From the NCBI GenBank assembly GCA_965199585.1, contig CBDASI010000002.1, forward strand, positions 2,542,001 to 2,606,000: a DNA stretch of 64,000 nt, given 5' to 3'. Below are positions 26,882-35,980 of the stretch, piece by piece (the first letter of the stretch is position 1; the number at the start of each line of letters is the position of its first letter). The stretch comes from JAVVHH01 sp965199585 (lineage in GTDB: Bacteria > Pseudomonadota > Alphaproteobacteria > Acetobacterales > Acetobacteraceae). Under the pieces are notes generated by a model. It worked only from the letters and a program-made list of their open reading frames with translations. It had not been told where the DNA came from and searched no databases. Both the position numbers and the translations under genes were made by a program.

Positions 26882-29565
26882 TGGCCGAGACGCTCGAGGA
26901 TGGCAGGGACGTGGACCTGGTCGCCTTTGTAGTTCCCGGTCAGCGCATACATCACGAGATTGACGCCGAAGCGGTAGGCCAGGGTGCGCTGGCGGCTGCC
27001 GCCCGGGATGGTCGCGTAAGGGTTACGGCCAGCGGCGTCGGTGGCCCAGGCGGCGGCCCAGTCGTGGCCGCCGATGATGACCGGGCTGACGCTGTCGTTG
27101 GCGCGATCCTGCGCGCGCTGGACCCAGACGGTATCGCCGTCAAAGCGGCCGGGGAAATTCTGCAGCAGATAGAACGACCGGGCGATGACGTGGTCGCCGG
27201 TGAGCGGGGTCAGCGGCGGAATCGCCAGCCCGGTGGTCAGGCGCTTGAGGGCGGCTTCGGTGCCCGGGGCGAAGCCCTCGCCGCTGCCGCCGTCGCGGGT
27301 GTCGATGAGGATGATGCCGCCTTTGTTGGTGAAATCGTTGAGAGCTTCGATGGCGGCCGGGGTCATGACCGCATCGGTCGTGATGGGCCAGTAGAGTAGT
27401 GGATAGAAGCTGAGGTCGTCGCGGCCGGGGACGATCGGGGCGGGGTCCCCGAGGGTGACGGCAGTGCGGCGGTTGACATAGGTGGACAGGCCAGCGAGGC
27501 CGGATTTCGAGATAGCGTCGACGCCGGGGTCGCCGGTCTCGACGTAGGCGAGTTGCGCATGCAGCGAGGGGTAATCTTGGGCGTGAGCGCCGGGTTGGAC
27601 GAATATGAAAGCGGCAACTGCCGCCGCCCGAAGAGCGAGCTTGCCGCGGAGCGCGAGGGACACGATCAGGTCGATCGCTAGCAGCAGGATCGCGGCGGCG
27701 AGGAAGCTCGGGCCGATGACCCGCTCCGTGCTCGGCGCCGCAAGGGCGGTCTGGGTTGCGCCGGAGATTGGTGAGGCCGCGGACAAAGGGAGGAGGACGC
27801 TGCCGAGATTGAGGGCGCGGCGATAACTCGGCGGACCGTAGAGGCCGGGCGGGTGCTTGGGGGAAACCAGTGTCGCCGCGGGCTGATCGAGATCCTTGGC
27901 CGGCAGCGCGGCGGCGGCAGCGGGCGGGGCCGTCAAGGCGCCGAAGCCATCCATGGTCTCGAACGGGGGCAGCTGGGCCGTCTCGTCGGTGGTCGCGACG
28001 CCGGCGGACAGGTCGACGAGGCGGCGCAGCATGTCAACGAACAGGCCGGAGAGCGGCAGGTTGGACCAGTCGGCATTGCCGGTGGTGCCGATCAGGACGA
28101 CCCGGCCGGCGCCACGCGACGCCGCGGTGACCAGCGGCGTGCCGTCGGCGAGCGAAGCCCAGGTGTGGCCGACCAGGTCGCCGGACGGCTCGGCGAGCAC
28201 CTGGCGGCTCACCTTCACTTCGTCGGGGATCGTGAGGCCGGCGAAAGGGGAGCCGGGCGGAAACGGTGCCAGGGCGGCCGGCTCGCTCCACGACAGCGCG
28301 CCGCCGAGCTGGCGGTCCCCGGCGAGGAGGCGAACGGGAAGCAACGGATCGTCGTGATCGGGGTCGGTGCTGGCCTCGGCCATGCGCGGGCCGGCGAAGC
28401 GGATCAGCAAGCCACCTTTCTCGACCCAGGTGATGAGGGCGGCCGCGTCGGCGGTCTCGAGCGCCACGTCGGCCAGGACGAGGACCGACAAGGGTCGGGC
28501 GAGCAGTTCCGTCAACGTGCCTTCGCGTAGCTCGGTGAACGGGGCCAGGGCGCGGCGGGGGTAGAACAGGGGGCCGATCAGCGGGGTGTCGGCGCCCTCG
28601 GCTTCAGCGAGGAGCCCGACCGGGCGGCGGCGCCAGCGCTCGTCCAGTAGCATCGTGCCGGCCGCGGAGTCGGCGATGCCGGCCGTCGCCGTGCCGCCTG
28701 AGACCACGAGGCGGGCGATGTCGTTGCGGATCTCGGGAGGCAGCAGGATGGGCGTGTCGATCGTCGTGGTCCCCGCCGGCATGGTGGCGTCGCCGCGGGC
28801 CAGGGTGCGGCCGTCGCTGGTTTGCGCCAGGACGGAGACGGCGCGGGCGGTGGGTTGAGGAAGTGCCTCGACATGCGCCACCAGACGGTCCGCCTCGAGC
28901 CGGGGCGGACGGCTGACCAGCAGGTCCACCGGGTCGGGGCGGCGTTCGTCGACCGGCGCGATGGCGGCCAGCGCGCGGGCAAAGACCGGGTCGGACGGGG
29001 TGGCCAGGCCGTCGGCAAGATAGATGACGTCGCCGGCCTGTATCTTGGCGAGCGCGGCGGCGGCGGCGGCGCGGTCGGTGGGCCAGGGCTTGGGGTGAAG
29101 GGCTGCGAGCCGGGTGCGCAGCTCGGGCACCGGCATGACGGGCGTCGCTGCCGGTGCCGCGTCGGTCTCGGTGCGCGCGGTGGTGAGCAGCACTGCGGGT
29201 CGGCCGGCGCGGTCGGCGCGGTCGAGCACCTGTTCAGCCACGCGCATGCGGGTCGACCAGTCCGGGGCGGACGCCCAACCATCGTCGATCACCAGCAGGA
29301 CGGGGCCGCTGCCGTGCAACCCGGTCGCTGCATCGAGGATGGGGCCGGCCAGGCCGACGATGACGAGCGCGGCGGCGACCAGGCGCAGCAGCAGCAACCA
29401 CCACGGCGTGCGCGACGAGGTCGGCTGATCGGCGCGCAAGCCAAGCAACAGGCCGATCGCGGGGAAGCTCTGAGTCTTCGGCGCGGGCGGGGTGACCCGG
29501 AGCAACCACCAGAGCACCGGCAGCGCGGCCAGGGCGATCAGCAGGAGCGGGGCGGTGAAGATCAT
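26878..29565 (-). CDS. BatA-like N-terminal and DUF4159 domain membrane protein
   Basis: An 895-residue protein starting MIFTAPLLLIALAALPVLWW, the BatA-type N-terminal helix, with a second helix at ~50-75. A vWA-like stretch follows (VLLVIDDGWASAPDWSTRM) with GDVIYLADG further on. Two more helices lie near residues 650-690. The C-terminal ~210 residues are DUF4159: YPSLHAQLAYVETGDPGVD, LSFYPLLYWPITTD and GGIILIDTRDGGSG. It overlaps both neighbours as ATGA. Family knowledge links such genes to MoxR ATPases acting on envelope proteins; the exact job is not known. An upstream start would add 26 unconserved residues. Confidence 0.8.
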   Translation of the reverse strand: MIFTAPLLLIALAALPVLWWLLRVTPPAPKTQSFPAIGLLLGLRADQPTSSRTPWWLLLLRLVAAALVIVGLAGPILDAATGLHGSGPVLLVIDDGWASAPDWSTRMRVAEQVLDRADRAGRPAVLLTTARTETDAAPAATPVMPVPELRTRLAALHPKPWPTDRAAAAAALAKIQAGDVIYLADGLATPSDPVFARALAAIAPVDERRPDPVDLLVSRPPRLEADRLVAHVEALPQPTARAVSVLAQTSDGRTLARGDATMPAGTTTIDTPILLPPEIRNDIARLVVSGGTATAGIADSAAGTMLLDERWRRRPVGLLAEAEGADTPLIGPLFYPRRALAPFTELREGTLTELLARPLSVLVLADVALETADAAALITWVEKGGLLIRFAGPRMAEASTDPDHDDPLLPVRLLAGDRQLGGALSWSEPAALAPFPPGSPFAGLTIPDEVKVSRQVLAEPSGDLVGHTWASLADGTPLVTAASRGAGRVVLIGTTGNADWSNLPLSGLFVDMLRRLVDLSAGVATTDETAQLPPFETMDGFGALTAPPAAAAALPAKDLDQPAATLVSPKHPPGLYGPPSYRRALNLGSVLLPLSAASPISGATQTALAAPSTERVIGPSFLAAAILLLAIDLIVSLALRGKLALRAAAVAAFIFVQPGAHAQDYPSLHAQLAYVETGDPGVDAISKSGLAGLSTYVNRRTAVTLGDPAPIVPGRDDLSFYPLLYWPITTDAVMTPAAIEALNDFTNKGGIILIDTRDGGSGEGFAPGTEAALKRLTTGLAIPPLTPLTGDHVIARSFYLLQNFPGRFDGDTVWVQRAQDRANDSVSPVIIGGHDWAAAWATDAAGRNPYATIPGGSRQRTLAYRFGVNLVMYALTGNYKGDQVHVPAILERLGQ

Positions 29566-30449
29566 GTGGCCGACAGCGCCGTGTAGGCGGCGAGGAGGGC
29601 GGCCTCCGGCGAATGATCGGTGCGGTGGGTGGCAAAGCGCCAATCGGCGGCGGCGGCCAGGGCGGTCAGGCCGGCCTGTTGCTCCCGAAGCGCCGTCGCG
29701 TAGGCGTCGCGGATGCCTTCGACGCGGGGAATCAAGGTGTCGGCCTCACGCTCGAGACCCTGGAAACGGACCCGGCCGCTATAGGGCAGGAGGGTTTCCG
29801 CCGGGTCGAGGATCTGGAGCAGGTAGCCGGAGGCGGGGGTGGCGGCGAGGGCGGCGATGACGGGGCGGATCTGCTCCAGCGGATGCAGAAAGTCGCCGAT
29901 CAGGATCACGCTGGCATGGCGGGGGACCGGCAGTTCCGGCGGCATGCCGTCGCCGGGCGGTAGGCGCGCGAGACCCTCGGCCAGGTCCTCCAGCGCGAAG
30001 CGGCCGCCGCGGAGCCGGGGCGGGCCACCGAGCAGGCGCACGCGCTCGCCGCCGCGAAGCAACAGCGCCGCGAGCGCCAGCAGCAGCAAGTCGGCCCGCT
30101 CGCGCTTGTATGGCGCGGCGGTGCCGGAGCGCCAATCCATGCTGGGCGAGCCGTCACGCCAGAGATAGACGGTCTGCGCGGCTTCCCACTCGGTCTCGCG
30201 GATGAAGTTGCGGTCGGACTTGGCCGAGGCGCGCCAGTCGATGCGGGCGATGGCGTCGCCCTGGGCGAACGGGCGGAACTGCCAGAAGCTGTCGCCCTGA
30301 CCGACCCGGCGGCGGCCATGGACGCCCTGCGCGACGGTATTGGCCACGCGCTGCGCGGCGACGAGGAGGGGCGGCAGGCGGGCGCCGAGCGCCTCGGCCC
30401 GGCGGGCGCTCTGGTAAGTGGTCGGGTCCGGCGTCCTGGGTGCGATCAA
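29562..30449 (-). CDS. DUF58 domain protein
   Basis: A 295-residue soluble protein of the DUF58 family, which is nearly always encoded beside a MoxR-type AAA+ ATPase. The defining region is FRPFAQGDAIARIDWRASAK followed by FIRETEWEAAQTVYLWRDGS, where the Y/F-x-GD-x-R-x-IDW signature is intact. The C-terminal part resembles a vWA fold with DGSPSMDW as a partial MIDAS. It overlaps moxR by 4 bases upstream and the DUF4159 gene by 4 bases downstream. It is thought to be a client or adaptor of the ATPase, which is inference from the family. Confidence 0.9.
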   Translation of the reverse strand: MIAPRTPDPTTYQSARRAEALGARLPPLLVAAQRVANTVAQGVHGRRRVGQGDSFWQFRPFAQGDAIARIDWRASAKSDRNFIRETEWEAAQTVYLWRDGSPSMDWRSGTAAPYKRERADLLLLALAALLLRGGERVRLLGGPPRLRGGRFALEDLAEGLARLPPGDGMPPELPVPRHASVILIGDFLHPLEQIRPVIAALAATPASGYLLQILDPAETLLPYSGRVRFQGLEREADTLIPRVEGIRDAYATALREQQAGLTALAAAADWRFATHRTDHSPEAALLAAYTALSAT

Positions 30450-31438
30450 ACGGCTTGGCCGATGAGGGTGTCGATCACCTCGGGCAGGCCGACGCCCTCG
30501 GCGCGGGCGGAGAAGTTCAGCGCCATGCGATGCCGCAGGACGGCGGGTGCGAGGGCGGCGACGTCGTCGAGGCTAGGCGAGAGCCGGCCGTCGAGCACGG
30601 CGCGGGCGCGGGTGGCGAGCATCAGCGACTGAGCGGCGCGCGGGCCGGGTCCCCAGGCGACGTGGCGGCGGATGGACTCCTGGTTGGTCAGCTCCGGGCG
30701 GCCCTCGCGCACCAGGCCGAGGATGGCATCGACCACCTTCTCGCCGACCGGCACGCGACGGATGAGCGCCTGGGCGGCGACGAGTTCGTCGGCGGTCAGG
30801 ATCGGGCCGGCGCGATCCTTGCGGGCGCCGGTGGTGGCGAGCAGCATGGCGCGTTCGGCGTCGCGATCGGGGTAGCCGACGTTGACCTGTAGCAGAAAGC
30901 GGTCGAGCTGAGCTTCGGGGAGGGGATAGGTGCCTTCCTGCTCGAGCGGGTTCTGCGTCGCCAGCACGTGAAACGGGCTCGGCAACGCGTGTTCTACGCC
31001 GCCGACGGCCACCTTGCGCTCCTGCATCGCCTGCAGAAGGGCGGATTGGGTGCGCGGGCTGGCGCGGTTGATCTCGTCGGCCATCAGAAGCTGGCAGAAG
31101 ACGGGTCCGGGTACGAAGCGGAAGCTGCGGCGCCCGGTGCCGTCGTCGTCGAGCACCTCGGAGCCGGTTATGTCGGCCGGCATCAGGTCGGGGGTGAACT
31201 GGATGCGGGTCGGATGCAGGCCGAGCACGGTGCCGAGCGTGTCGACCAGCAAGGTCTTACCGAGGCCGGGGACACCGACCAGCAGGCAGTGGCCGCCGGA
31301 CAGAATCGTGACCAGCACCTGCTCGATCACGTCGACCTGGCCGAAGATAACGCGGCCGATCTCCGCCTTGGCCGCGGCGATCCGGCTGCCGAGGCGTTCG
31401 ATGTCGCCGATCAGATTGGTGGCGGCTGCGTCACTCAT
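30446..31438 (-). CDS. MoxR-family AAA+ ATPase
   Basis: A 330-residue AAA+ chaperone-like ATPase. Walker A is GVPGLGKT (residues 55-62), Walker B is LMADEINRASP, sensor 1 is VLATQNPLEQEGTYPLPEAQ and the arginine-finger region is LDRFLLQVNVGYP. MoxR proteins are proposed to help fold or activate partner proteins with vWA domains and metal cofactors. The gene heads a series of four overlapping genes (DUF58, DUF4159, vWA-like). It is divergent from the DUF1285 gene, with a 127-base gap that must hold both promoters. Confidence 0.93.
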   Translation of the reverse strand: MSDAAATNLIGDIERLGSRIAAAKAEIGRVIFGQVDVIEQVLVTILSGGHCLLVGVPGLGKTLLVDTLGTVLGLHPTRIQFTPDLMPADITGSEVLDDDGTGRRSFRFVPGPVFCQLLMADEINRASPRTQSALLQAMQERKVAVGGVEHALPSPFHVLATQNPLEQEGTYPLPEAQLDRFLLQVNVGYPDRDAERAMLLATTGARKDRAGPILTADELVAAQALIRRVPVGEKVVDAILGLVREGRPELTNQESIRRHVAWGPGPRAAQSLMLATRARAVLDGRLSPSLDDVAALAPAVLRHRMALNFSARAEGVGLPEVIDTLIGQAV

Positions 31439-31565
31439 TTAGCGCGTTCCTATCGAGAAGCAGCGTCGAGCTTCGATCTGTGGTCGGCTGGGTCTTTCAT
31501 CAACGGGGGTCAGCTTCCTATATCCGGCGAGAGGAAGGAAGCACGAGCGCCTCGGAGACGAAGAC

Positions 31566-32168
31566 GTGAATGAAGCCTTGAACGACCATGTTCTTGCAAA
31601 AAAAGGTCTCGCCACGCCGTTGATGGCAGGGCTCGAGCGGCGCGAGGGGCGTCGCCCGGTCGAGTGTGGCAGCTTGCCGTTCGTGATCAAGCGCGATGGC
31701 ACGTGGCTGTATCGCGGCTCGCCGATCCAGCGGCGGGAGATGGTGTGCCTGTTCAGTTCCGTGCTCAAGCGCGAGGCAGATGGTAGCTATTGGCTGGAGA
31801 CGCCGGCCGAGCGCGGGCAGATCGAGGTCGAGGACGTGCCGTGGACCGCCGTCGAGATGGATTGGAGTGGCGACGGGCCCGGGCAGGTGCTGTCGTTCCG
31901 GACCAACGTGGACCAAGTGGTAACGGCCGGGCCGGAGCACCCGATCGCGATACGTCATGGCTGCCTGGACTGTTCGCCGATCCCATACATCCGGATCCGC
32001 AATACCGTGGGCGGCATGCCGATCGACGCTCGGGTGTCGCGGGCGGTGTATTACGAGCTGGTGGCGCTGGCAGTGCCAGGCGAAGTGTGCGGCAAGCGCG
32101 TGTTGGGCGTGTGGAGCCAGCATAAGTTTTTCTCGCTGGGCGACCTGTCGGCGTGCGGCGATACCTAA
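31566..32168 (+). CDS. DUF1285 domain protein
   Basis: A 200-residue soluble protein of the DUF1285 family. The conserved block GSLPFVIKRDGTWLYRGSPI followed by QRREMVCLFSSVLKREADG is diagnostic, with YWLETPAERG and VLSFRTNVDQVVTAG further on. The family is common in proteobacteria and has a two-domain beta-rich fold; its function is unknown. It is the first gene of a plus-strand operon: the NUDIX gene starts at the base after its stop codon. Confidence 0.88.
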   Translation: MNEALNDHVLAKKGLATPLMAGLERREGRRPVECGSLPFVIKRDGTWLYRGSPIQRREMVCLFSSVLKREADGSYWLETPAERGQIEVEDVPWTAVEMDWSGDGPGQVLSFRTNVDQVVTAGPEHPIAIRHGCLDCSPIPYIRIRNTVGGMPIDARVSRAVYYELVALAVPGEVCGKRVLGVWSQHKFFSLGDLSACGDT

Positions 32169-32783
32169 TTGAATTTGGACCTAATACGGGCGCGGCTGGC
32201 GGCGGGTGACGCGCCGGCCGAGGCGATCGGCGTGCTAGCGACGTCGGACGACGCGGCGGACCTGATGCCGATCGCGGCGATCCCGGCGGCGGTTCTGGTG
32301 GTGATCGTGCATGGCGAGCAGCCCGGCATCCTGCTGACCAAGCGCACGTCGACTCTGACCAAACACGCCGGGCAGGTCGCCTTTCCTGGCGGGCGGATCG
32401 AAGCCAGCGACGCCTCCATCGAAGCGGCAGCGTTGCGCGAGGCGTTCGAGGAAGTGGGCTTGATGCCCGAGCAGCCGGAAATATTGGGGCGGTTGCCGGA
32501 CTACCTGACGGGAACCGGTTTCCGTATCTCGCCGGTGCTGGCGCTGTTGCCTGCGCCCGTCGCGCTGACGCCCTGTCCCGACGAGGTCGAGGCGATCTTC
32601 ACCCTCCCGCTCGACGTCCTGCTCGACCCGGCGGCCCCGCAACGCCGGCGGAGCGAGTTCCGTGGGCGGATGCGGGAATTCTGGGTCTGGCCGCATACCG
32701 AACATTACATTTGGGGTGCCACCGCGGCGATCCTGGTGCATTTGGCGACGCGCTTGCGCGAGCAGGTCAGGGCGGCGGCGTGA
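32169..32783 (+). CDS. CoA-type NUDIX hydrolase
   Basis: A 204-residue NUDIX hydrolase of the CoA pyrophosphatase (NudL/YeaB) group, which splits CoA and its derivatives into phosphopantetheine and 3',5'-ADP. The CoA-family motif LLTKRTSTLTKHAGQVAFPG precedes the NUDIX box GGRIEASDASIEAAALREAF then EEVGL, in which the REAFEE metal-binding glutamates are intact. It appears to start at TTG 32169, directly after the DUF1285 stop, and its end overlaps the DUF6111 start as GTGA. The four following genes include CCA-adding enzyme, a common neighbourhood in Rhodospirillales. Confidence 0.92.
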   Translation: MNLDLIRARLAAGDAPAEAIGVLATSDDAADLMPIAAIPAAVLVVIVHGEQPGILLTKRTSTLTKHAGQVAFPGGRIEASDASIEAAALREAFEEVGLMPEQPEILGRLPDYLTGTGFRISPVLALLPAPVALTPCPDEVEAIFTLPLDVLLDPAAPQRRRSEFRGRMREFWVWPHTEHYIWGATAAILVHLATRLREQVRAAA

Positions 32784-33025
32784 TCCGCGCCGTCGAACTG
32801 TCGATTTTTCTAACACCTTTGGTGGCCTATTTCGTGTGGCGGCGCTTCGCGGCGAGCGGTCAGTTGGCGCCACCGCGGTACGCGCTGGTGGCCTTGTTGG
32901 TCGCTCTGGTGGTGGCAGGCGCCGGGTTGGCCTGGACCGGGCTGGAAGAGCGGCATGCCGAGGGGTCCCACTACGTACCGGCGTCGATGCAGGATGGACG
33001 AATCGTGCCGGGTCATGGGGTGTGA
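32780..33025 (+). CDS. DUF6111 small membrane protein
   Basis: An 81-residue protein starting at GTG 32780. Two hydrophobic helices are clear: VELSIFLTPLVAYFVW and YALVALLVALVVAGAGLAW, joined by a basic loop (RRFAASGQLAPPR). The tail GSHYVPASMQDGRIVPGHGV matches the conserved Y-P-A-x-x-DG-x-x-PG ending of DUF6111 proteins in alphaproteobacteria. Function unknown. Both ends overlap neighbours (GTGA with the NUDIX gene, GTGTGA with the CCA gene), so it is translated as part of the operon. Confidence 0.8.
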   Translation: MIRAVELSIFLTPLVAYFVWRRFAASGQLAPPRYALVALLVALVVAGAGLAWTGLEERHAEGSHYVPASMQDGRIVPGHGV

Positions 33026-34182
33026 CGCCGGCTGAGTTGCTCGCCGATCCGGCGCTGGGCGCCGTGCTGACTGCTCTGCCACAGGCCCGGCTGGTCGGCG
33101 GCTCGGTGCGCGATGCGTTGGCGGGGCGGCCGGTCGCCGATGTCGATCTGGCGACGCCCGAACTGCCCGATGCGGTGATGACGGCGCTGGCGACGGCCGG
33201 GCTGAAGGCGGTGCCGACCGGGATCAAGCATGGCACCGTGACCGCGATCAGCGACCACCGCGGCTTCGAGGTGACCACCTTGCGGCGCGACGTGACGACG
33301 GACGGGCGGCATGCGGAAGTCGAGTGGACCGACGATTGGGCGGTCGACGCGGCGCGGCGGGACTTCACCATCAACGCGATGTCGATGGAGCGGGACGGGG
33401 CCGTGTTCGACTATTTCGGCGGCCGGGACGATCTGGCGGCCGGACGGGTGCGGTTCGTGGGCGAGCCGGCGGCGCGGATCGCCGAGGATTATCTTCGTAT
33501 CCTGCGGTTCTTCCGCTTTCAGGCGAGGTATGGGCGACAGGAGCCTGATGCGGCCACGATCGTGGCGCTGCGGAGCGGTATCGACGGGCTCGCCCGGTTG
33601 TCGCCGGAGCGGGTCTGGAGCGAGTTCAAGCGCATCCTGATGGCGCCGTCGCCCGGCCGGTCGGTCCGCTTGATGGAGTCGCTCGGCGTGCTGTCGGCGA
33701 TCCTGCCGGTCGCCGACGTCGCCGGGCTCGACCGGGTCGCGGCGGGACCGGCCGACCCGATCCTGCGGCTGGCGTCGCTGCGGCCCGATGCGGGCATAGC
33801 GGAGCGCTGGCGGCTGTCGGGGGCGGAGCGCGAGCAGCTGTCAGCGCTGGCCGGCCCGGCGCCCGACCCGACGTGGACCGACGATGCGGATGTCAGCCGC
33901 GCACTGGCCGAGGCACCGGCCGAGATCTTGGTCGGGCGATCCTGGTTGCGGGATGGCGAAGCCGGTGCGGCGGTTCGGGCGCGGTTGCTGGACGCCGCGA
34001 CACCGGTCTTCACGCTGGCGGGGCGCGATGCGCTGGCGTTGGGCGTGCCGCCCGGGCCGGCGGTCGGCGCGTTGATCAGGGACGTACGGGCCTGGTGGAT
34101 GCAAGGCGGGTGTGTCGCATCGGCCGCCTCGTGCCGGGCGGAGTTGGCGCGGCGGGTAGCCTTGGCGGCGCCAGAGCGGTAG
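33022..34182 (+). CDS. cca: CCA tRNA nucleotidyltransferase (poly(A) polymerase family)
   Basis: A 386-residue class II nucleotidyltransferase that adds or repairs the CCA end of tRNA. The catalytic region is RLVGGSVRDALAGRPVADVD then LATP (residues ~22-45), with the two metal-binding Asp of D-x-D. VTTLRRDVTTDGRHAEVEW and RRDFTINAMSMERDG are the ribose and base-recognition motifs; the RNA-binding motif is RIAEDYLRILRFFRFQARYG. No HD domain is present, as in most alphaproteobacterial forms. Start GTG 33022 overlaps the DUF6111 stop. The single tRNA in this window encodes its own CCA, so repair is the likely job here. Confidence 0.95.
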   Translation: MTPAELLADPALGAVLTALPQARLVGGSVRDALAGRPVADVDLATPELPDAVMTALATAGLKAVPTGIKHGTVTAISDHRGFEVTTLRRDVTTDGRHAEVEWTDDWAVDAARRDFTINAMSMERDGAVFDYFGGRDDLAAGRVRFVGEPAARIAEDYLRILRFFRFQARYGRQEPDAATIVALRSGIDGLARLSPERVWSEFKRILMAPSPGRSVRLMESLGVLSAILPVADVAGLDRVAAGPADPILRLASLRPDAGIAERWRLSGAEREQLSALAGPAPDPTWTDDADVSRALAEAPAEILVGRSWLRDGEAGAAVRARLLDAATPVFTLAGRDALALGVPPGPAVGALIRDVRAWWMQGGCVASAASCRAELARRVALAAPER

Positions 34183-34191
34183 ACGGCCCTG

Positions 34192-35949
34192 ATGGAGGGC
34201 ATTGCAGCGATTGCCGACGAGGCGGGCACGCGGACGCTGATGCGGCGCATGTGGCGCGAGCATCTGCGGTTCCATCGCGCCAAGCTGCTGTGGATTCTGG
34301 TGCTGACGGCGCTCACGGCGGGGCTCACCGGGCTGTATCCGGTGGTGATCGACCGGGCGATCTCGATGTTCGTCGCGCGAGATACGCGGATTCTTTACCA
34401 GGTGCCGATCATCGTCATCATCGTGACGATGGCCAAGGCGGCAGCGCAGTATTTCCAGACCGTCGCGGTGCAGCAGCTCGTGCTGATGGTGATCCGTGAC
34501 CTGCAGGATCGGATGTTCGTGCATCTAGCGCGGGCGGACCTGGTGCAGGTCGAGCGGGAGCCGCCGGCGCAGTTGGCGACGCGATTCACCACCGACGTCA
34601 CGCTGATCCGCGAGGCGTTGACCCGGGCGGTCAACGGGTTGCGCGATGGGGTGACGATCGTCGGGCTGGTGGGCTCGATGTTGTACCTGGACTGGACGTT
34701 GTTCCTGATCGCGGCGGTGATGTATCCGCTGGCGGCGGTGCCGATCCAGCGGCTCGGCAAGCGCATCCGGCGGGCCTCGGGCGGCATGCAGGAGCAGATG
34801 GGCGAGACGGCGGCGTTCCTCTACCAGAGCTTCGCGCAGGCGCGGACGGTGCGGGCGTACCGTCTCGAGGCAACCGAGTCGACACGCGCTCGCGCCGCGT
34901 TCGAGCAACTCTATTCGGCTCTGCTGCGGATGACGCGAAGCCGGGCGATCTTGGACCCGATGCTGGAGGTGCTTGGCGGCACGGCGGTGGCGCTGGTCAT
35001 CGGCTTCGCGGGCTGGCGTGCCGCGACAGGGGCGGGCGGGATCGGTAACTTCTCCGGGTTCATTGCAGCCTTGCTGCTGGCATCGCAGCCGTTGCGCTCG
35101 CTCGGATCGCTGAATGCGGCGCTGCAGGAAGGGTTGGCCGGGCTGGCGCGCGTCTTCAACATCATCGACGAGCAGCCCTTGGTGCGGGAGCGGAGCGGGG
35201 CGGCCGTCTTACCGCCGGGTCCGGGGCGGGTGCAGTTCGACGGGGTGTCGTACGCGTATCCCGACGGTCGCGTCGGGTTGCGGGGGTTGAGCTTCGCTGC
35301 GGCGCCGGGGCTGACGGTGGCGCTGGTGGGGCCGTCGGGCGCGGGCAAGAGCACGGCATTGTCGTTGATCCCGCGGCTCAGCGACGTGCGCGAGGGGCGG
35401 ATCACCATCGACGGATCGGACATTCGCGACGTGACGCTGGCGAGCCTGCGGGATGCCATCGCCTATGTGGGCCAGGATGCGCTTTTGTTCGACGACACGG
35501 TTGGCGCCAATATCCGCATGGGGCGGCCCGGCGCGAGCGATGCCGAGATGACCCAGGCGGCCCACGCCGCGGCAGCGGACTTCATCGAGGAGCTACCGCA
35601 AGGGTTCGACACGCCGGTCGGGCCCGGGGGCGGGCGCCTCTCCGGCGGTCAGCGGCAGCGTGTCGCGTTGGCGCGGGCGCTGCTACGGGAACCGCGGATC
35701 CTGCTGCTCGACGAGGCGACGAGCGCGCTGGATGCGGAAAGCGAGGCGGCGGTGCAAGCCGCCCTCGTCGAGTTGCGGCGCGGGCGGACGACGGTGGTGG
35801 TGGCGCACCGGCTGTCGACGGTGCGTGATGCCGATCTGGTCGTCGTCATCGCCGACGGTGCCGCGGTCGAGATGGGCACGCATGCGGAGCTGCTGCAGCT
35901 GGACGGGCTCTATGCGCGGTTGGTGAAGACGCAAGCGCTGGCGGCTTGA
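34192..35949 (+). CDS. MsbA-type ABC exporter (fused permease-ATPase)
   Basis: A 585-residue half-transporter expected to work as a homodimer in the inner membrane. The six-helix type I exporter domain covers residues ~25-330. The ATPase domain has Walker A LVGPSGAGKST (~380), Q-loop IAYVGQDALLFDDTV, signature LSGGQRQRVALARALL (~484) and Walker B ILLLDEATSALD, then the H-loop VVAHRLSTV. The family includes lipid A and multidrug exporters. It sits 9 bases after the CCA gene and 31 bases before trpS. The substrate is unknown; a lipid role is possible but only inferred. Confidence 0.92.
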   Translation: MEGIAAIADEAGTRTLMRRMWREHLRFHRAKLLWILVLTALTAGLTGLYPVVIDRAISMFVARDTRILYQVPIIVIIVTMAKAAAQYFQTVAVQQLVLMVIRDLQDRMFVHLARADLVQVEREPPAQLATRFTTDVTLIREALTRAVNGLRDGVTIVGLVGSMLYLDWTLFLIAAVMYPLAAVPIQRLGKRIRRASGGMQEQMGETAAFLYQSFAQARTVRAYRLEATESTRARAAFEQLYSALLRMTRSRAILDPMLEVLGGTAVALVIGFAGWRAATGAGGIGNFSGFIAALLLASQPLRSLGSLNAALQEGLAGLARVFNIIDEQPLVRERSGAAVLPPGPGRVQFDGVSYAYPDGRVGLRGLSFAAAPGLTVALVGPSGAGKSTALSLIPRLSDVREGRITIDGSDIRDVTLASLRDAIAYVGQDALLFDDTVGANIRMGRPGASDAEMTQAAHAAAADFIEELPQGFDTPVGPGGGRLSGGQRQRVALARALLREPRILLLDEATSALDAESEAAVQAALVELRRGRTTVVVAHRLSTVRDADLVVVIADGAAVEMGTHAELLQLDGLYARLVKTQALAA

Positions 35950-35980
35950 CCGCGAGCCGAGGCGGACACATAGGGGCGCC

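Noticed and set aside
25322..26932. A 536-codon open frame opposite the vWA-like gene
   Set aside because: Composition is Gly/Arg/Glu rich without motifs; the minus-strand gene has helices, a MIDAS site and operon overlaps.
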